DNA of 64,000 nt from Bacteroidaceae bacterium (GTDB lineage: Bacteria; Bacteroidota; Bacteroidia; Bacteroidales; Bacteroidaceae): assembly GCA_017524545.1 (NCBI GenBank), contig JAFXVN010000076.1, forward strand, positions 1 through 64,000. Direction: 5' to 3'. Numbering within the stretch: the stretch's first letter is position 1; every line of letters begins with the position of its first letter. Below the pieces are notes generated by a model. That model was not told where the DNA came from and made no database searches. It worked only from the letters and a program-made list of their open reading frames with translations. Positions 35,769-44,445 of the stretch are shown one piece after another. The translations under genes and the position numbers were made by a program.

Positions 35769-37225
35769 ATAATGTTGTTATTAGGGAAAACTCCGTGAAT
35801 TTCTTTATATGCGTAGGCATAATAGTCTTCGGGTGAGATGTCGGGGAAGCGGTCATGGAAAAGGAGCTGGGTAGCCTCGCGGTCGCAGAAGGGTGCCAGC
35901 TTGAGGTAGGCCAGGAAATTCTCCATGTCGTGCTTGTGCAGATAGCAGTTTGCCAGATAAGGCACGACGAATTTCCCCTCCTGTGTGCCAAAAATGCTCC
36001 AGACATCATCGAGCAGCTCGATGGCACAGTCGTTGTAACCGGCATTGCTGTAGATTAGGGCGATGTCGAAAAGCGTCTCGCCCTGTTCGGTGCTTTTCTG
36101 AAGAGCCTCCGCAAAACATTCTTCGGCCTGCTTTGTCTTGTCTATCTGGAGATAGATGTCGGCCTTCGTCATGATGTACCTCCACGTCTGGGTTTCATCG
36201 CCAAGCTTTATGGCCTGCTCGATGGCGGCGAGTGCTTCGGCTGTTCTCTCCAGACGGCTCAGCGCGTATGCACGCATCTGGTAGATTTGCGGCAGGTCGG
36301 CCTCCCCGTCGGGCAGCTTCAGGGCATACTGCTCCGCTTTTTCAAGCAGAGGCAGGACTTCCTTGTAGCGTTCCTCGCTGCTATAGCAAAGCCCCAAAGA
36401 AATCTGTACGCTGAGGTCGTCCGGCTGTGCTTCGAGGTAGCGCGTATAGCAGTCTATGGCTTCTCCCATCTGCTCGTCGCGCATATAGGCATTGCCCTTC
36501 ATTAGCAAAGCATCGCTGTCCTGCGGGTCGATGGCAAGAGAGAAGTCGGCTGCCTCCAATGCCTCGGGGTACTTCTCCAGAGCGACGTATGTCTCAGCCA
36601 ACAGGTTCCATGCCTCGGAATTGTAGGGTTCGTCGTCCAGAATCGCCTGTAGCATGGGGAGGGCGTCCTCGTAATTGTCCAACCCCATCAGAATCTCAGC
36701 TTCCATGATAGGGAGCTGCGGATGAGTGGGGTAGGTCTCTCTGAGGCGTTCCATCCAGTCCCTGGCCAGTTCCCACTGGTCATAGTCCATGAAGATGGCT
36801 GTGCAGTCGTAGAGAAAGGTGTCAAGGCAGTCCTGCATCAGTTCCATCTGGTCGAGCAGGAAATCCGAGGCTTCCGGAGCACGTTCCTCACGGATGAGCA
36901 GTTCAGCACGGATGTAGATGACTTCGCAGTCGTCCTGTTCGGTGATGCCGTCGATGATGGCATGTGCCTCGTCCAGCTCCCCGTAAAACATCTTCTGGCG
37001 GGCCAGGAAGATTTGCGGGTCAACGCTATCGGGATGCATGTCAATGGCAGCCTGGATTGCTTGGTTGGCTTTGGCATCCTGCTTGTCGGTCATGTAGTAC
37101 TCCGCGATGTCGGTCAGCTCGTCGGCCTCCAGATAGGGCATATATCCTTCAGACACAGCCTTCTCGTAGCGATGCAGAAGCCTGAGGAAATGTCGTGAGT
37201 GATAGTATTTGTTGTTGTTGCTCAT
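35765..37225 (-). CDS. Tetratricopeptide-repeat protein
   Basis: A 486-residue cytosolic, acidic protein made of about a dozen TPR-like helix pairs (A-L-x-x-x-P-x-N/D patterns such as YPEALEAADFSLAIDPQDSDALLMKGNAY). There is no signal peptide or enzyme domain. It lies 13 bp after glnS and overlaps the C69 gene, so the three are likely co-transcribed. Partner proteins cannot be told from the sequence. Confidence 0.82.
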   Translation of the reverse strand: MSNNNKYYHSRHFLRLLHRYEKAVSEGYMPYLEADELTDIAEYYMTDKQDAKANQAIQAAIDMHPDSVDPQIFLARQKMFYGELDEAHAIIDGITEQDDCEVIYIRAELLIREERAPEASDFLLDQMELMQDCLDTFLYDCTAIFMDYDQWELARDWMERLRETYPTHPQLPIMEAEILMGLDNYEDALPMLQAILDDEPYNSEAWNLLAETYVALEKYPEALEAADFSLAIDPQDSDALLMKGNAYMRDEQMGEAIDCYTRYLEAQPDDLSVQISLGLCYSSEERYKEVLPLLEKAEQYALKLPDGEADLPQIYQMRAYALSRLERTAEALAAIEQAIKLGDETQTWRYIMTKADIYLQIDKTKQAEECFAEALQKSTEQGETLFDIALIYSNAGYNDCAIELLDDVWSIFGTQEGKFVVPYLANCYLHKHDMENFLAYLKLAPFCDREATQLLFHDRFPDISPEDYYAYAYKEIHGVFPNNNII

Positions 37226-37238
37226 TTCTCTATAATCT

Positions 37239-39041
37239 CTAACCTTTCAGCCCTACCGTCTTGTTGAAAATCAGGTGGTCCGGTGTGCTGTCCGGGTCAA
37301 TATTATAGTAGCCGATGCGCTGGAACTGGAGATAAGACAGGGTCGGCAGTTCCTTTGCATACTCTTCGATTAGCGCTTTCTTGTTGATGGTCAGCGATTC
37401 GGGATTCAGGAACGGACGCATGGCATCTATGCCGCGCACGTCGTTCTCCTTCTCATACTGCTTGATGGCATCACGTGGGTTCTCACATGTCCAGAGGCAT
37501 TCATAGTTTCTTACCTCGCAGGGTATGCAGTGGCGGCTGCTGACCCAGTGAAGCGTCTTACCCTTTATCTTGCGGTCTGCGCCAGGCATACCGCTCTTGC
37601 TGTCGGGGTCGTATGTGGCGTGAACGCAAACGATATTGCCCTCACTGTCCTTTTCTATGCACTTGAAGTTGCCCTGTTCATCCTTTTCATCCGAACATGC
37701 AATGATGTATGCGCTTTTCAGGCGCACCTCCTTGCCTGGCCCCAAACGCATGAACTTCTTGCCGCCGTCTTCCATAAAGTCCTCCTGTTCGATGTAGAGT
37801 TCTTTGGAGAAGCGGATGGTGTGCGTATTGCCCTCTGCGATGGTGTTGCCCTCTGCATCGCGCAATTCGGGATTGTTGATGGCCGTCATCTCTTCCACCA
37901 AGTTCTCCGGATAGTTGTCGATAACCAGCTTCAGCGGATTCACGACGGCGCTTACACGGATGGCGCGGGTGTTCAGGTCTTCACGGCAGGCAGCCTCCAT
38001 CAGCTTGATGTCGTTCAGTGCGTCGAAGGTGGTGTAGCCTATCTTGTCGATGAAGTTCAGTATGGCCTGCGGGCTGTAGCCTCTCCTGCGAATGCCGCAG
38101 ATGGTGGGCATACGGGGGTCGTCCCATCCGTTTACCACGCCTTCCTTGGTAAGAATCAACAGGTTGCGCTTCGACATCAGCGTATAGTTCAGGTTCAGCT
38201 TGTTGAACTCATACTGGCGGGGACGGTTGTCCTCTATGTCACCCTTGTCACCCTTCCATTCCTTTATCCATGTTACGAACAGGTCGTAGAGCTCACGATG
38301 CGGAACAAACTCCAGCGTACAGATGCTGTGCGTGACCCCTTCGAGATAGTCGCTCTGCCCATGTGTGAAGTCGTACATGGGGTAGGCGTTCCATTTGTTG
38401 CCGGTGCGCCAATGCTCCATGTTCAGCACGCGGTACATGATGGGGTCGCGGAAGTGCATGTTGGAGCTTGCCATGTCTATTTTGGCTCTGAGAATCATCT
38501 TGCCAGGCTCTACGTTTCCCGAGTTCATTTCCCTGAAGAGCCTCAGGCTTTCTTCTGCGGGACGGTCGCGATATGGCGAGTTGGTTCCCGGCTCGGTGGG
38601 AGTGCCTTTCTGTGCGGCGATTTCCTCGCTCGACTGCTCATCCACGTATGCACGCCCCTGTAGGATGCACCACTCTGCAAAGTCCCACAAGTCCTGGAAA
38701 TAGTCGCTCGCGTAGCAAACCTTTCCCCATTGGAAGCCCAGCCACTTGATGTCCCTTTCTATGGCCTCGACGTATTCCGTATCTTCCTTCTGGGGGTTGG
38801 TGTCGTCCATTCTCAGGTTGCACACACCGCCAAACTTCCGCGCAATACCGAAATCCATCGCAATGGCTTTGGCATGGCCGATGTGCAGGTAGCCATTGGG
38901 TTCAGGCGGGAAGCGTGTCTGCAAACGGCCGCCGTTGAGACCTTCTGCCAGGTCTTTCTCCACTTTCTGTTCTATGAAGTTGAGACTCTTCTTTTCTTCA
39001 CAGTCTTGGCATTGAGCATTATCTAACACTTCGTTCTTCAT
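37239..39041 (-). CDS. glnS: Glutamine--tRNA ligase
   Basis: A 600-residue class I synthetase. HIGH motif at 53-56 (PNGYLHIGHAKAI) and the KMSKS-equivalent LMSKRNLL; the C-terminal anticodon-binding beta barrels follow (EGNTIAEGNTHTIRFSKELYIEQEDF). It charges tRNA-Gln directly. It is about 45 residues longer than the E. coli enzyme, mainly at the N-terminus (a Cys-containing head, CQDCEEK) and in the C-terminal domain. An AAGGAGTG before the ATG is one of the few Shine-Dalgarno-like sites in the window. Confidence 0.97.
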   Translation of the reverse strand: MKNEVLDNAQCQDCEEKKSLNFIEQKVEKDLAEGLNGGRLQTRFPPEPNGYLHIGHAKAIAMDFGIARKFGGVCNLRMDDTNPQKEDTEYVEAIERDIKWLGFQWGKVCYASDYFQDLWDFAEWCILQGRAYVDEQSSEEIAAQKGTPTEPGTNSPYRDRPAEESLRLFREMNSGNVEPGKMILRAKIDMASSNMHFRDPIMYRVLNMEHWRTGNKWNAYPMYDFTHGQSDYLEGVTHSICTLEFVPHRELYDLFVTWIKEWKGDKGDIEDNRPRQYEFNKLNLNYTLMSKRNLLILTKEGVVNGWDDPRMPTICGIRRRGYSPQAILNFIDKIGYTTFDALNDIKLMEAACREDLNTRAIRVSAVVNPLKLVIDNYPENLVEEMTAINNPELRDAEGNTIAEGNTHTIRFSKELYIEQEDFMEDGGKKFMRLGPGKEVRLKSAYIIACSDEKDEQGNFKCIEKDSEGNIVCVHATYDPDSKSGMPGADRKIKGKTLHWVSSRHCIPCEVRNYECLWTCENPRDAIKQYEKENDVRGIDAMRPFLNPESLTINKKALIEEYAKELPTLSYLQFQRIGYYNIDPDSTPDHLIFNKTVGLKG

Positions 39042-39191
39042 CTTTCACTCCTTGTTATATATAATATAATAATGTGCAAATATACGGCAAAATCCTGACA
39101 TGGGTGGCAGGCAGAGGCAAAAAATGTACTTTTTTTTAGTGTTATGCTAAATTTATTCACATTTCTTCTTCCATATTTCATAAAATGTTTG

Positions 39192-39285
39192 TATCTTTGC
39201 ATTGTCATTATGACCAAACAATCTTTTTACCTTAAGGAACTAATACCTGGAAAGGCGGCTTGTCTCGCGACAAGCCGCCTTTTTC
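39192..39285 (+). ncRNA. Candidate short transcript (small RNA or leader peptide)
   Basis: A plus-strand -7 box TATCTTTG (39192-39199) is followed about 55 bp later by a perfect 12-bp hairpin (39253-39264 with 39269-39280) and a T-run. No long ORF is present; a 36-codon frame starts at ATG 39209 but runs past the terminator. The segment CTTTTTACCTTAA (39222-39234) recurs at 51166-51178 on the same strand. A usable -33 box is lacking, so this is tentative. Confidence 0.45.
39253..39285 (+). terminator. Strong rho-independent terminator
   Basis: AGGCGGCTTGTC/GACAAGCCGCCT with a TCGC loop, followed by TTTT. It is oriented plus, where no annotated gene precedes it. Confidence 0.85.
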
Positions 39286-39347
39286 GTATTACAGCGCCAC
39301 AGGTGTTTCCCGGGGCGTGATGTTCAATTCTAATGACCGTTTTGCGT

Positions 39348-40172
39348 TCAACGGATTGCCTGTAAGATGGGGGCAACCTGGTCTGGACTTGCACCCAAGC
39401 TGATGGCTGTACGGCAATCCTGTCCGGCAAGGCGTTTCTTCTTCATCGCCAGATAGAGCGAGGCCCGGGTGAGGTAGCATTCCGGGTTCTCCGGCTCCAA
39501 TTCGATGGCCCTGCCGACATTCTCCATAGCCTTCTCGTACTCCTTCCGACGCTCATACAAGCCGCATCGGGCCAAATAATGGCGTGCGTGTGCGGGAAAG
39601 ATTTGCACAAGGGCGTCAAGTTGCTCCATCGCCTCACGGGGACGGCCGTCCTTGCTGTTCAGGATAGCCAGCCCGAGGCGTGCGTCTTCGTGCATCGGGT
39701 TAAGCAGGAGCAGACGGTCGTAGTCGGAGCGGGCCTCCTTGTAGCGCCGTAGCTGGGAATAGATGTAGGCGCGGAAGAAGAGTGCCTCCTCGTTGTTCGG
39801 CTCGGTGTCGAGGACTTGGTCGTAGTCGGCCAAGGCGCGCTCGTTATTGCCCATTTGAAGATACAGGGAGGCGCGGCTGAGGTACAAGTCAGTCGAGGCG
39901 GGAGACTGTTCGATGCCCTTGCCATAGAACTCAAGCGCACGTTCGTTCTGCCCTCGTCTCTGATATATCTCGCCAAGGTATTGATAGAGTATGGCATTGG
40001 AAGCTCGCAGAGGGTCGAGCTGAATGGTTTGCAGTATCATTCCCTCTGCCTTTTCCAAAGAGTCGGCAGCCAAAGCCTCCACTATATGGCGCACGTTCTG
40101 CTCATACGACTGGGTATGAAGCATCTGAGGGATGGAAAACGTGAGGGAAAGAAGAAGGACGAATCGTTTCAT
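39348..40172 (-). CDS. Exported TPR protein
   Basis: A 274-residue protein with a signal peptide (MKRFVLLLSLTFSIPQMLHTQ) and five to six TPR units (YLGEIYQRRGQNERALEFYGKGIEQSP; ASLYLQMGNNERALADYDQVLDTEP). It is probably a periplasmic scaffold. It stands alone: a candidate terminator/sRNA unit is downstream and the 21-mer palindromic array lies immediately upstream. An out-of-frame alternative start is the GTG one codon before the ATG. Confidence 0.82.
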   Translation of the reverse strand: MKRFVLLLSLTFSIPQMLHTQSYEQNVRHIVEALAADSLEKAEGMILQTIQLDPLRASNAILYQYLGEIYQRRGQNERALEFYGKGIEQSPASTDLYLSRASLYLQMGNNERALADYDQVLDTEPNNEEALFFRAYIYSQLRRYKEARSDYDRLLLLNPMHEDARLGLAILNSKDGRPREAMEQLDALVQIFPAHARHYLARCGLYERRKEYEKAMENVGRAIELEPENPECYLTRASLYLAMKKKRLAGQDCRTAISLGASPDQVAPILQAIR

Positions 40173-40232
40173 CACTGGCTGTGTTTTCTTTTTTGCCGTG
40201 GCACAAAAACTTGAACTACAGGCCTACAAACT

Positions 40233-40316
40233 ATTTTCAAGCCTTGAAAATATATTATCAAGCTTTGAAAATATATTTTCACGCCTTGGAAATATATTAT
40301 CAAACCTTGAAAATAA
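40233..40316. repeat. 84-bp array of four palindromic 21-mers (copy 2)
   Basis: The same unit order as 28360-28443 in direct orientation, with three base differences. The right flank (to 40345) is the reverse complement of the left flank of copy 1 over 33 bp with two mismatches. Confidence 0.93.
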
Positions 40317-40357
40317 TTATGTAACCTGCCTAAATGACTTTTTCTGCTGCCTGCTCG

Positions 40358-41638
40358 TCAGTTTCCAGGCTGCCTGGTGATGGTTTGTGCCCTGTCTGGG
40401 CCAACGCTGACGATGGTGATGGGCGTGCCCGTCGCCTTCTCGATGTAAGCGATATAGTCCCTGAGCTGCTTCGGGAACTGGCTTTCGCTTGTCATCCCTG
40501 TGAGGTCTGTCTGCCAGCCGGGCAAGGTCTCATAGACGGCCTGCCAGCCCTCGGTGTCGAAGGGCATCTGGTCGGTGGTGACGCCGTTCTTGGTGTACGC
40601 GGTGCAGACCTTGATTTCGGCAAAGGTGTCGAGCACGTCGCTCTTCATCATAATGAGCTGGGTGACGCCGTTTATCATAATGGCATAGCGCAGAGCCACG
40701 AGGTCGAGCCATCCGCAGCGGCGGTTGCGACCTGTCACGGCTCCGTATTCGTGGCCTATCTCGCGAATCTTGTCGCCCGTCTCGTCGAAGAGTTCAACGG
40801 GGAAAGGCCCGGAGCCGACGCGGGTTGAATATGCCTTGAAAATGCCGAACACTTCGCCGATGGCATTGGGTGCAACGCCGAGGCCTGTGCAGACACCGCC
40901 GCAGACGGTGTTGGAGGAAGAGACGAAGGGGTAGGTGCCGTGGTCGATGTCGAGCATCGTGCCCTGGGCACCTTCGGCAAGCACTTTCTTGCCTTCCGCG
41001 ATGGCCTTGCCGAGCTCTATCTCTGTGTCGGTGAGGGGGAACTGGCGCATGTAGTCGATGCCCTGCATCCAGAGCTTCTCCTCCTCCGTGATGTCGTAGT
41101 CGGTATAGTCCAGGTCGCGAAGCGTCTGCTCGTGGCGAGCCTTGAGGGTGTCGTATTTCTCCTGGAAGTTCTCGAGGATATCGCCTACGCGAAGTCCCGT
41201 GCGGCTTGCCTTCTCGCTGTAGGTGGGGCCGATGCCTTTGCCTGTCGTGCCGACCTTGTTCTTGCCCTTAGCAGCTTCGTAGGCACGGTCCAGAACCCTG
41301 TGGGTGGGCAGGATGAGGTGGGCGCGTTTGCTGATGTGCAGACGGCTCTTGAGGTCATAGCCAGCCTCCTCCAGCTCTTTTGCCTCTTGCATGAAGAGGT
41401 CGGGGGCAATGACACAGCCGTTGCCGATGATGTTGAGCTTCCCTTCGTCGAAGATGCCGCTGGGGATGCTGCGAAGCACAAACTTCTTTCCATCGAAGAT
41501 GATGGTGTGTCCGGCATTGGGGCCGCCTGCGAAGCGAGCCACAACGTCATATCTCGGAGTGAATACATCCACGACTTTTCCTTTTCCTTCGTCGCCGAAG
41601 ACGATGCCGAGCAGGGCATCTACTTTACCTTTTCCCAT
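40358..41638 (-). CDS. purA: Adenylosuccinate synthetase
   Basis: A 426-residue enzyme that joins IMP and aspartate with GTP in AMP synthesis. The GTP-binding GDEGKGKVVD motif (about 13-22), GGPNAGHT and the QGTMLDIDHGTYPFV segment are conserved. The start at 41638 (MGKGKVDALLG) is chosen; the frame runs open for another 100 codons but those are the Fur gene in another frame. The start overlaps the fur-family gene's 3' end by 14 bp, suggesting translational coupling. Confidence 0.96.
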   Translation of the reverse strand: MGKGKVDALLGIVFGDEGKGKVVDVFTPRYDVVARFAGGPNAGHTIIFDGKKFVLRSIPSGIFDEGKLNIIGNGCVIAPDLFMQEAKELEEAGYDLKSRLHISKRAHLILPTHRVLDRAYEAAKGKNKVGTTGKGIGPTYSEKASRTGLRVGDILENFQEKYDTLKARHEQTLRDLDYTDYDITEEEKLWMQGIDYMRQFPLTDTEIELGKAIAEGKKVLAEGAQGTMLDIDHGTYPFVSSSNTVCGGVCTGLGVAPNAIGEVFGIFKAYSTRVGSGPFPVELFDETGDKIREIGHEYGAVTGRNRRCGWLDLVALRYAIMINGVTQLIMMKSDVLDTFAEIKVCTAYTKNGVTTDQMPFDTEGWQAVYETLPGWQTDLTGMTSESQFPKQLRDYIAYIEKATGTPITIVSVGPDRAQTITRQPGN

Positions 41639-42161
41639 GTTTTTTATCATCCTGTTTGATTGGTTTCTTTTGTTTCTTTGCCTCCTGCCGCTTCTTTGCC
41701 TGGCATTTCCGGCACAGTCCATGCATATAGACCAGTGTGTCTTCGATGTTGAAGTAGCGGACATGGAGGTTTTGCAAAGCAAGCTTTGCTGTGCTGGTCG
41801 AGACTTTCGTGATGGTGTTGCACTGGCGGCAGATGACGTATGCCTTGGGGTTGCTGTCGGCACGCAACTCATAGTGGGCAGCAGTGGCCAGAGAGTGCTT
41901 GATGACCAGTCCTGCCTCGCAGAAAAGCTCCATCGTGTTGAAAAGCGTAGCACGACTCACCTGAAACTCTGCATGTTGCTGCATGAGCTGCATGAGCACG
42001 TCAATGGTGAAGATGCCATTTGCAAATCCCACAACACGCAATATCTCATAGCGTTCCGGGGTTTTGCGCATGGACTTCTCCTCCATGTAATGCGTCAAGC
42101 GGTCGCGCATTGATGCGAGAGGCTGATTCTGTCGAGCAGAAGCTTCTTGTTTTTTGTCCAT
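41625..42161 (-). CDS. Fur-family transcriptional regulator
   Basis: A 178-residue protein with the Fur winged helix (RKTPERYEILRVV...VSRATLFNTMELFCEAGLV) and a C-terminal dimerisation domain with two structural zinc CxxC pairs (CRQC, CRKC). The metal-sensing histidines typical of Fur proper are reduced, so it could be a Zur, Per or divergent member. It is transcribed with purA, an arrangement seen in Bacteroidales. The ATG at 42161 lies only about 6 nt after the expected transcription start. Confidence 0.85.
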   Translation of the reverse strand: MDKKQEASARQNQPLASMRDRLTHYMEEKSMRKTPERYEILRVVGFANGIFTIDVLMQLMQQHAEFQVSRATLFNTMELFCEAGLVIKHSLATAAHYELRADSNPKAYVICRQCNTITKVSTSTAKLALQNLHVRYFNIEDTLVYMHGLCRKCQAKKRQEAKKQKKPIKQDDKKHGKR

Positions 42162-42170
42162 AACCAAGTG

Positions 42171-42178
42171 CAAAGGTA
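42171..42178 (-). promoter_or_regulatory. Promoter -7 box of the fur-purA pair
   Basis: TACCTTTG on the minus strand, followed within 10 bp by the start codon, so the leader is almost absent. A TGAAGAG heptamer array lies directly upstream. Confidence 0.72.
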
Positions 42179-42187
42179 CAAAAAAAA

Positions 42188-42215
42188 TGAAGAATGAAGA
42201 GTGAAGAGTGAAGAA
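42188..42215. repeat. Heptamer array (TGAAGAG x4) between the AlkD-like and fur genes
   Basis: Four exact-phase units, TGAAGAA/TGAAGAG. It ends exactly where the stop codon of the AlkD-like gene begins (42216). Confidence 0.9.
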
Positions 42216-42755
42216 TTATTTAGCGTTGAGAGCATCTTTGAGTGTCAAGATGGCTTTTCTCAAGTGCAAATTGGCCGAAGGCAGCATTTGTGTTGCCGTT
42301 TCTTCGACGAATTGTCTCTCCTCTTGGCTGAACATGACACCCTGCACAAGCAGATGCCGCAGACAGAGGCAAGCACAGGTGCAGGGGAGCGGCTTCCCTT
42401 CTCCGAGCCAAGCCAAACTTATGTCTTTTGCATGGCTTGTTTTGGACAGAAGCATCATCGCCAGCACTTGTGCCTCTTCTGCTGTGACCATTGTCTCAGC
42501 CCAGGCGTTTGCCACTTCCTGCGTAAACGCATCGGGCGGCATGAGCATGATAGCCAGCAACTTAGTCTCTCTGATGTTCTGCTGCCAAAGCTGATTAGCC
42601 AGCTCTGCATCCTGCGGAAACTCATCTGCAATGCTGCGCAGCCTTGGCAACTCCACGCCGAAAATGAGTTTGAAGGGCATTCCAGCCTCTCGCATCCTGG
42701 CCGACAGAATGCCATTCATGCTTGCCCGCAGTTCTTTCTTTATTTCATTAAGCAT
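42216..42755 (-). CDS. DNA alkylation repair protein (AlkD/HEAT-like)
   Basis: A 179-residue all-helical protein of the AlkD superfamily: RMREAGMPFKLIFGVELPRLRSIADEF and LWQQNIRETKLLAIMLM match the HEAT-like repeats that grip damaged DNA. It is shorter than AlkD (about 230 residues), and whether it keeps glycosylase activity is unknown. The start MLNEIKKEL at 42755 is preferred to 42773. Confidence 0.75.
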   Translation of the reverse strand: MLNEIKKELRASMNGILSARMREAGMPFKLIFGVELPRLRSIADEFPQDAELANQLWQQNIRETKLLAIMLMPPDAFTQEVANAWAETMVTAEEAQVLAMMLLSKTSHAKDISLAWLGEGKPLPCTCACLCLRHLLVQGVMFSQEERQFVEETATQMLPSANLHLRKAILTLKDALNAK

Positions 42756-42862
42756 ATTGTTTTGAATCTTCACTATCCAACAACTTGTCTAATTTATTAG
42801 CAACTTTGCTATTCTTTGTTTGCAAATCCTGTTGTCTCGATCTTCCTTAATCGATCATAGGG

Positions 42863-43324
42863 CTACAAGGTGCTTACTTTCATTATGAACTCTTTTGTCA
42901 ATGGAAATAGACTACTGCTCTGTGTTATTCCAACAAAGAGAATGTTGTCTGCCAGTTCGCAGATGTACTTGTTGCGAGCAAGGGCAGTGGCTTTTGACTG
43001 ACGAGATGCTGCGCTGGTGGAGATGATTAAAAGATTGCCTTGCTCTAATGGTTCTTTCAGTTCTTCTGGAATGACCTTATACATTCGTCTTGCCAACACC
43101 ATAATGACAGGACATTTCGCGCGAAGCAGGAAATGCAGCACATCTTGTTCCAACTTGCTGCTGAAGCCGCTGATGATACATCCTTCGTGCTTCCCTGCCG
43201 CCCAATCATAGCACTTCAGCACCATTTCTGGCGCTATGGTGCAGGAGGCTAAAAATGCCGTTTTCTGTAGTTTCAGGAGACCTTTGTTGCCCAAGAAAAT
43301 TACATTTTTCGTATTTTTTGCCAT
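42863..43324 (-). CDS. SLOG/DprA-like Rossmann protein
   Basis: A 153-residue protein with the opening pattern VIFLGNKGLLKLQKTAFLAS and the motifs CIISGFSSKLEQDVLHFLLRAKCPVIMVLAR and LLIISTSAASRQSKATALARNKYICELADNILFVG. These match the Smf/DprA-type SLOG fold that binds a nucleotide or ssDNA. It lacks the flanking SAM and winged-helix domains of true DprA, so a role in DNA uptake or nucleotide sensing is only inferred. It borders the accessory patch. Confidence 0.7.
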   Translation of the reverse strand: MAKNTKNVIFLGNKGLLKLQKTAFLASCTIAPEMVLKCYDWAAGKHEGCIISGFSSKLEQDVLHFLLRAKCPVIMVLARRMYKVIPEELKEPLEQGNLLIISTSAASRQSKATALARNKYICELADNILFVGITQSSSLFPLTKEFIMKVSTL

Positions 43325-43350
43325 AAAATTGTCACATTTTACTGATAAAA

Positions 43351-43382
43351 TTTGGTTAGTAGCGAATAATTACCTAAATTTG
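43351..43382 (+). promoter_or_regulatory. Orphan plus-strand promoter
   Basis: TTTG (43351-43354), 20 bp, TAAATTTG (43375-43382). The next plus-strand gene is kilobases away, so a transcript would be antisense to the gene at 43444-43845. Confidence 0.5.
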
Positions 43383-43443
43383 CAGCAACAAAACAACAGG
43401 GCTTCAGAATACCGCGTCGGATTGCAGTTCCGGAGGGAAGGGT

Positions 43444-43845
43444 TCAGAGGTCCTGTTCTTTGTTCGTATGAACGTAGTTGTCGGAAATACTGTGAACCAG
43501 GCATTCTCCCCAAATGTTCTCATTAACAATAATCCAGCTATTATCATCTGCGATTGTTGTTTTGAATATATGACTGGCGATGACATAGTCACGTCTTTTG
43601 GGGTCTGTAGTTGAGCCTAAGTATTCTGCATTAGCCAACAGTTTAGGAAGCAATAGCAGCGACTCATTCTTTTCTGCATAATGAATGTGCGGTTGATTTA
43701 ACCATTCCTTGATACCAGAGACATTGATATAAATATCGTGAGGGAAATACGGATGAGTAAGCACTTTCTCACAAAGTAGCCGCTTAGCCTCTTCCTTTAT
43801 TTCTTTCCGTCGTAGTCTCGCTGCTGGTGTTAAAGGTTTGGACAT
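43444..43845 (-). CDS. Putative BECR-fold nuclease domain protein
   Basis: A 133-residue soluble protein. INVSGIKEWLNQPHIHYAEKNE, LLANAEYLGSTTDPKRRDYVIASHIFKTTIADDNSWIIVNEN and HSISDNY follow the Barnase-EndoU-ColicinE5/D-RelE (PBECR-like) pattern found in toxins and phage- or plasmid-borne polymorphic proteins. The histidines and the His-Ile-Phe segment could be catalytic. It has its own promoter (CAAAGATA complement at 43873-43880). No antitoxin-like partner is next to it; the family call is from pattern memory. Confidence 0.6.
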   Translation of the reverse strand: MSKPLTPAARLRRKEIKEEAKRLLCEKVLTHPYFPHDIYINVSGIKEWLNQPHIHYAEKNESLLLLPKLLANAEYLGSTTDPKRRDYVIASHIFKTTIADDNSWIIVNENIWGECLVHSISDNYVHTNKEQDL

Positions 43846-43872
43846 TCAATACACATTTATGGATAACGCCCG

Positions 43873-43880
43873 CAAAGATA
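43873..43880 (-). promoter_or_regulatory. Promoter -7 box of the BECR-like gene
   Basis: TATCTTTG on the minus strand, 27 bp before the start codon, in the gap to the decayed restriction gene. Confidence 0.6.
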
Positions 43881-43908
43881 CACTTTTTTCTTCATTTTCT
43901 TTTCATTA

Positions 43909-44445
43909 TTATTCAGAAAGTTCATCACCCATGCGATATTTGATGTCGTAGTTGATGATGAAGTCAAGTTCTTCCTCTGTAAAGCCATAATGCTTAGCTA
44001 GGGCTTTGTCTATCTCGTCAATGATGGGCTTGGAGAGTTTTGGATAGAATTCGTCATAAATAACCTGCCCTGTAGCTTTATAATAAGTCGTTTTACGTTT
44101 CGACTTTGAATCATAATCATCATAGAGGCTCTGAACTAAATTTTCATCAAAGTTCCCTTTTATGGATGGAAAAGCAAATATATCTCTGCTCGTTAAATCT
44201 CTACAATTTGAGACAAGGATAAACCATAAGTAAAAGAGTGTAGAGTTATATAAAGCTGAATATAGAGCCTCATTCTCTTTATCTACCTTTATGTTTTTAA
44301 TATGTGATGAAATCGTTTCGCCAACTACATCATTATAAAAATAAGGTGGGACTTTTGAAAATCTAATAAAATATCTAGGGGCATTATGATAATACAGAAC
44401 AGGCCCCACTTTATTTGTATGTAAATAGTAAGTGACAAGTCCGCA
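43909..44445 (-). pseudogene. C-terminal remnant of an Eco57I-like type II restriction-modification protein
   Basis: The frame encodes a tail typical of type IIG/Eco57I DNA methyltransferases: APRYFIRFSKVPPYF, NSTLFYLWFILVSNCRDLTSRDIFAFP, and EIDKALAKHYGFTEEELDFIINYDIKYRMG. No start codon of the parent gene is present. The homologous reading continues upstream of the first GTG (44409) as far as a stop at about 44446, so the gene has lost its N-terminal catalytic and nuclease domains. Base composition is markedly more AT-rich than the neighbours, consistent with acquired DNA in decay. Confidence 0.8.

Larger units (their letters stand above)
39042..39347. other. Intergenic region between glnS and the small TPR gene (306 bp)
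   Basis: It contains the glnS -7 box TATATTTG (39077-39084, minus strand), an AT-rich stretch, and a plus-strand promoter-like box plus strong terminator that together outline a short transcript at about 39203-39285. Confidence 0.65.

Noticed and set aside
41639-41953. N-terminal extension of purA by about 100 codons
   Set aside because: It is the fur-family gene read in another frame; PurA proteins begin at MGKGKVDALLG or similar.
42863-43324. True DprA competence protein
   Set aside because: Only the Rossmann/SLOG part is present, without the SAM-like and winged-helix domains, and no com genes are near.
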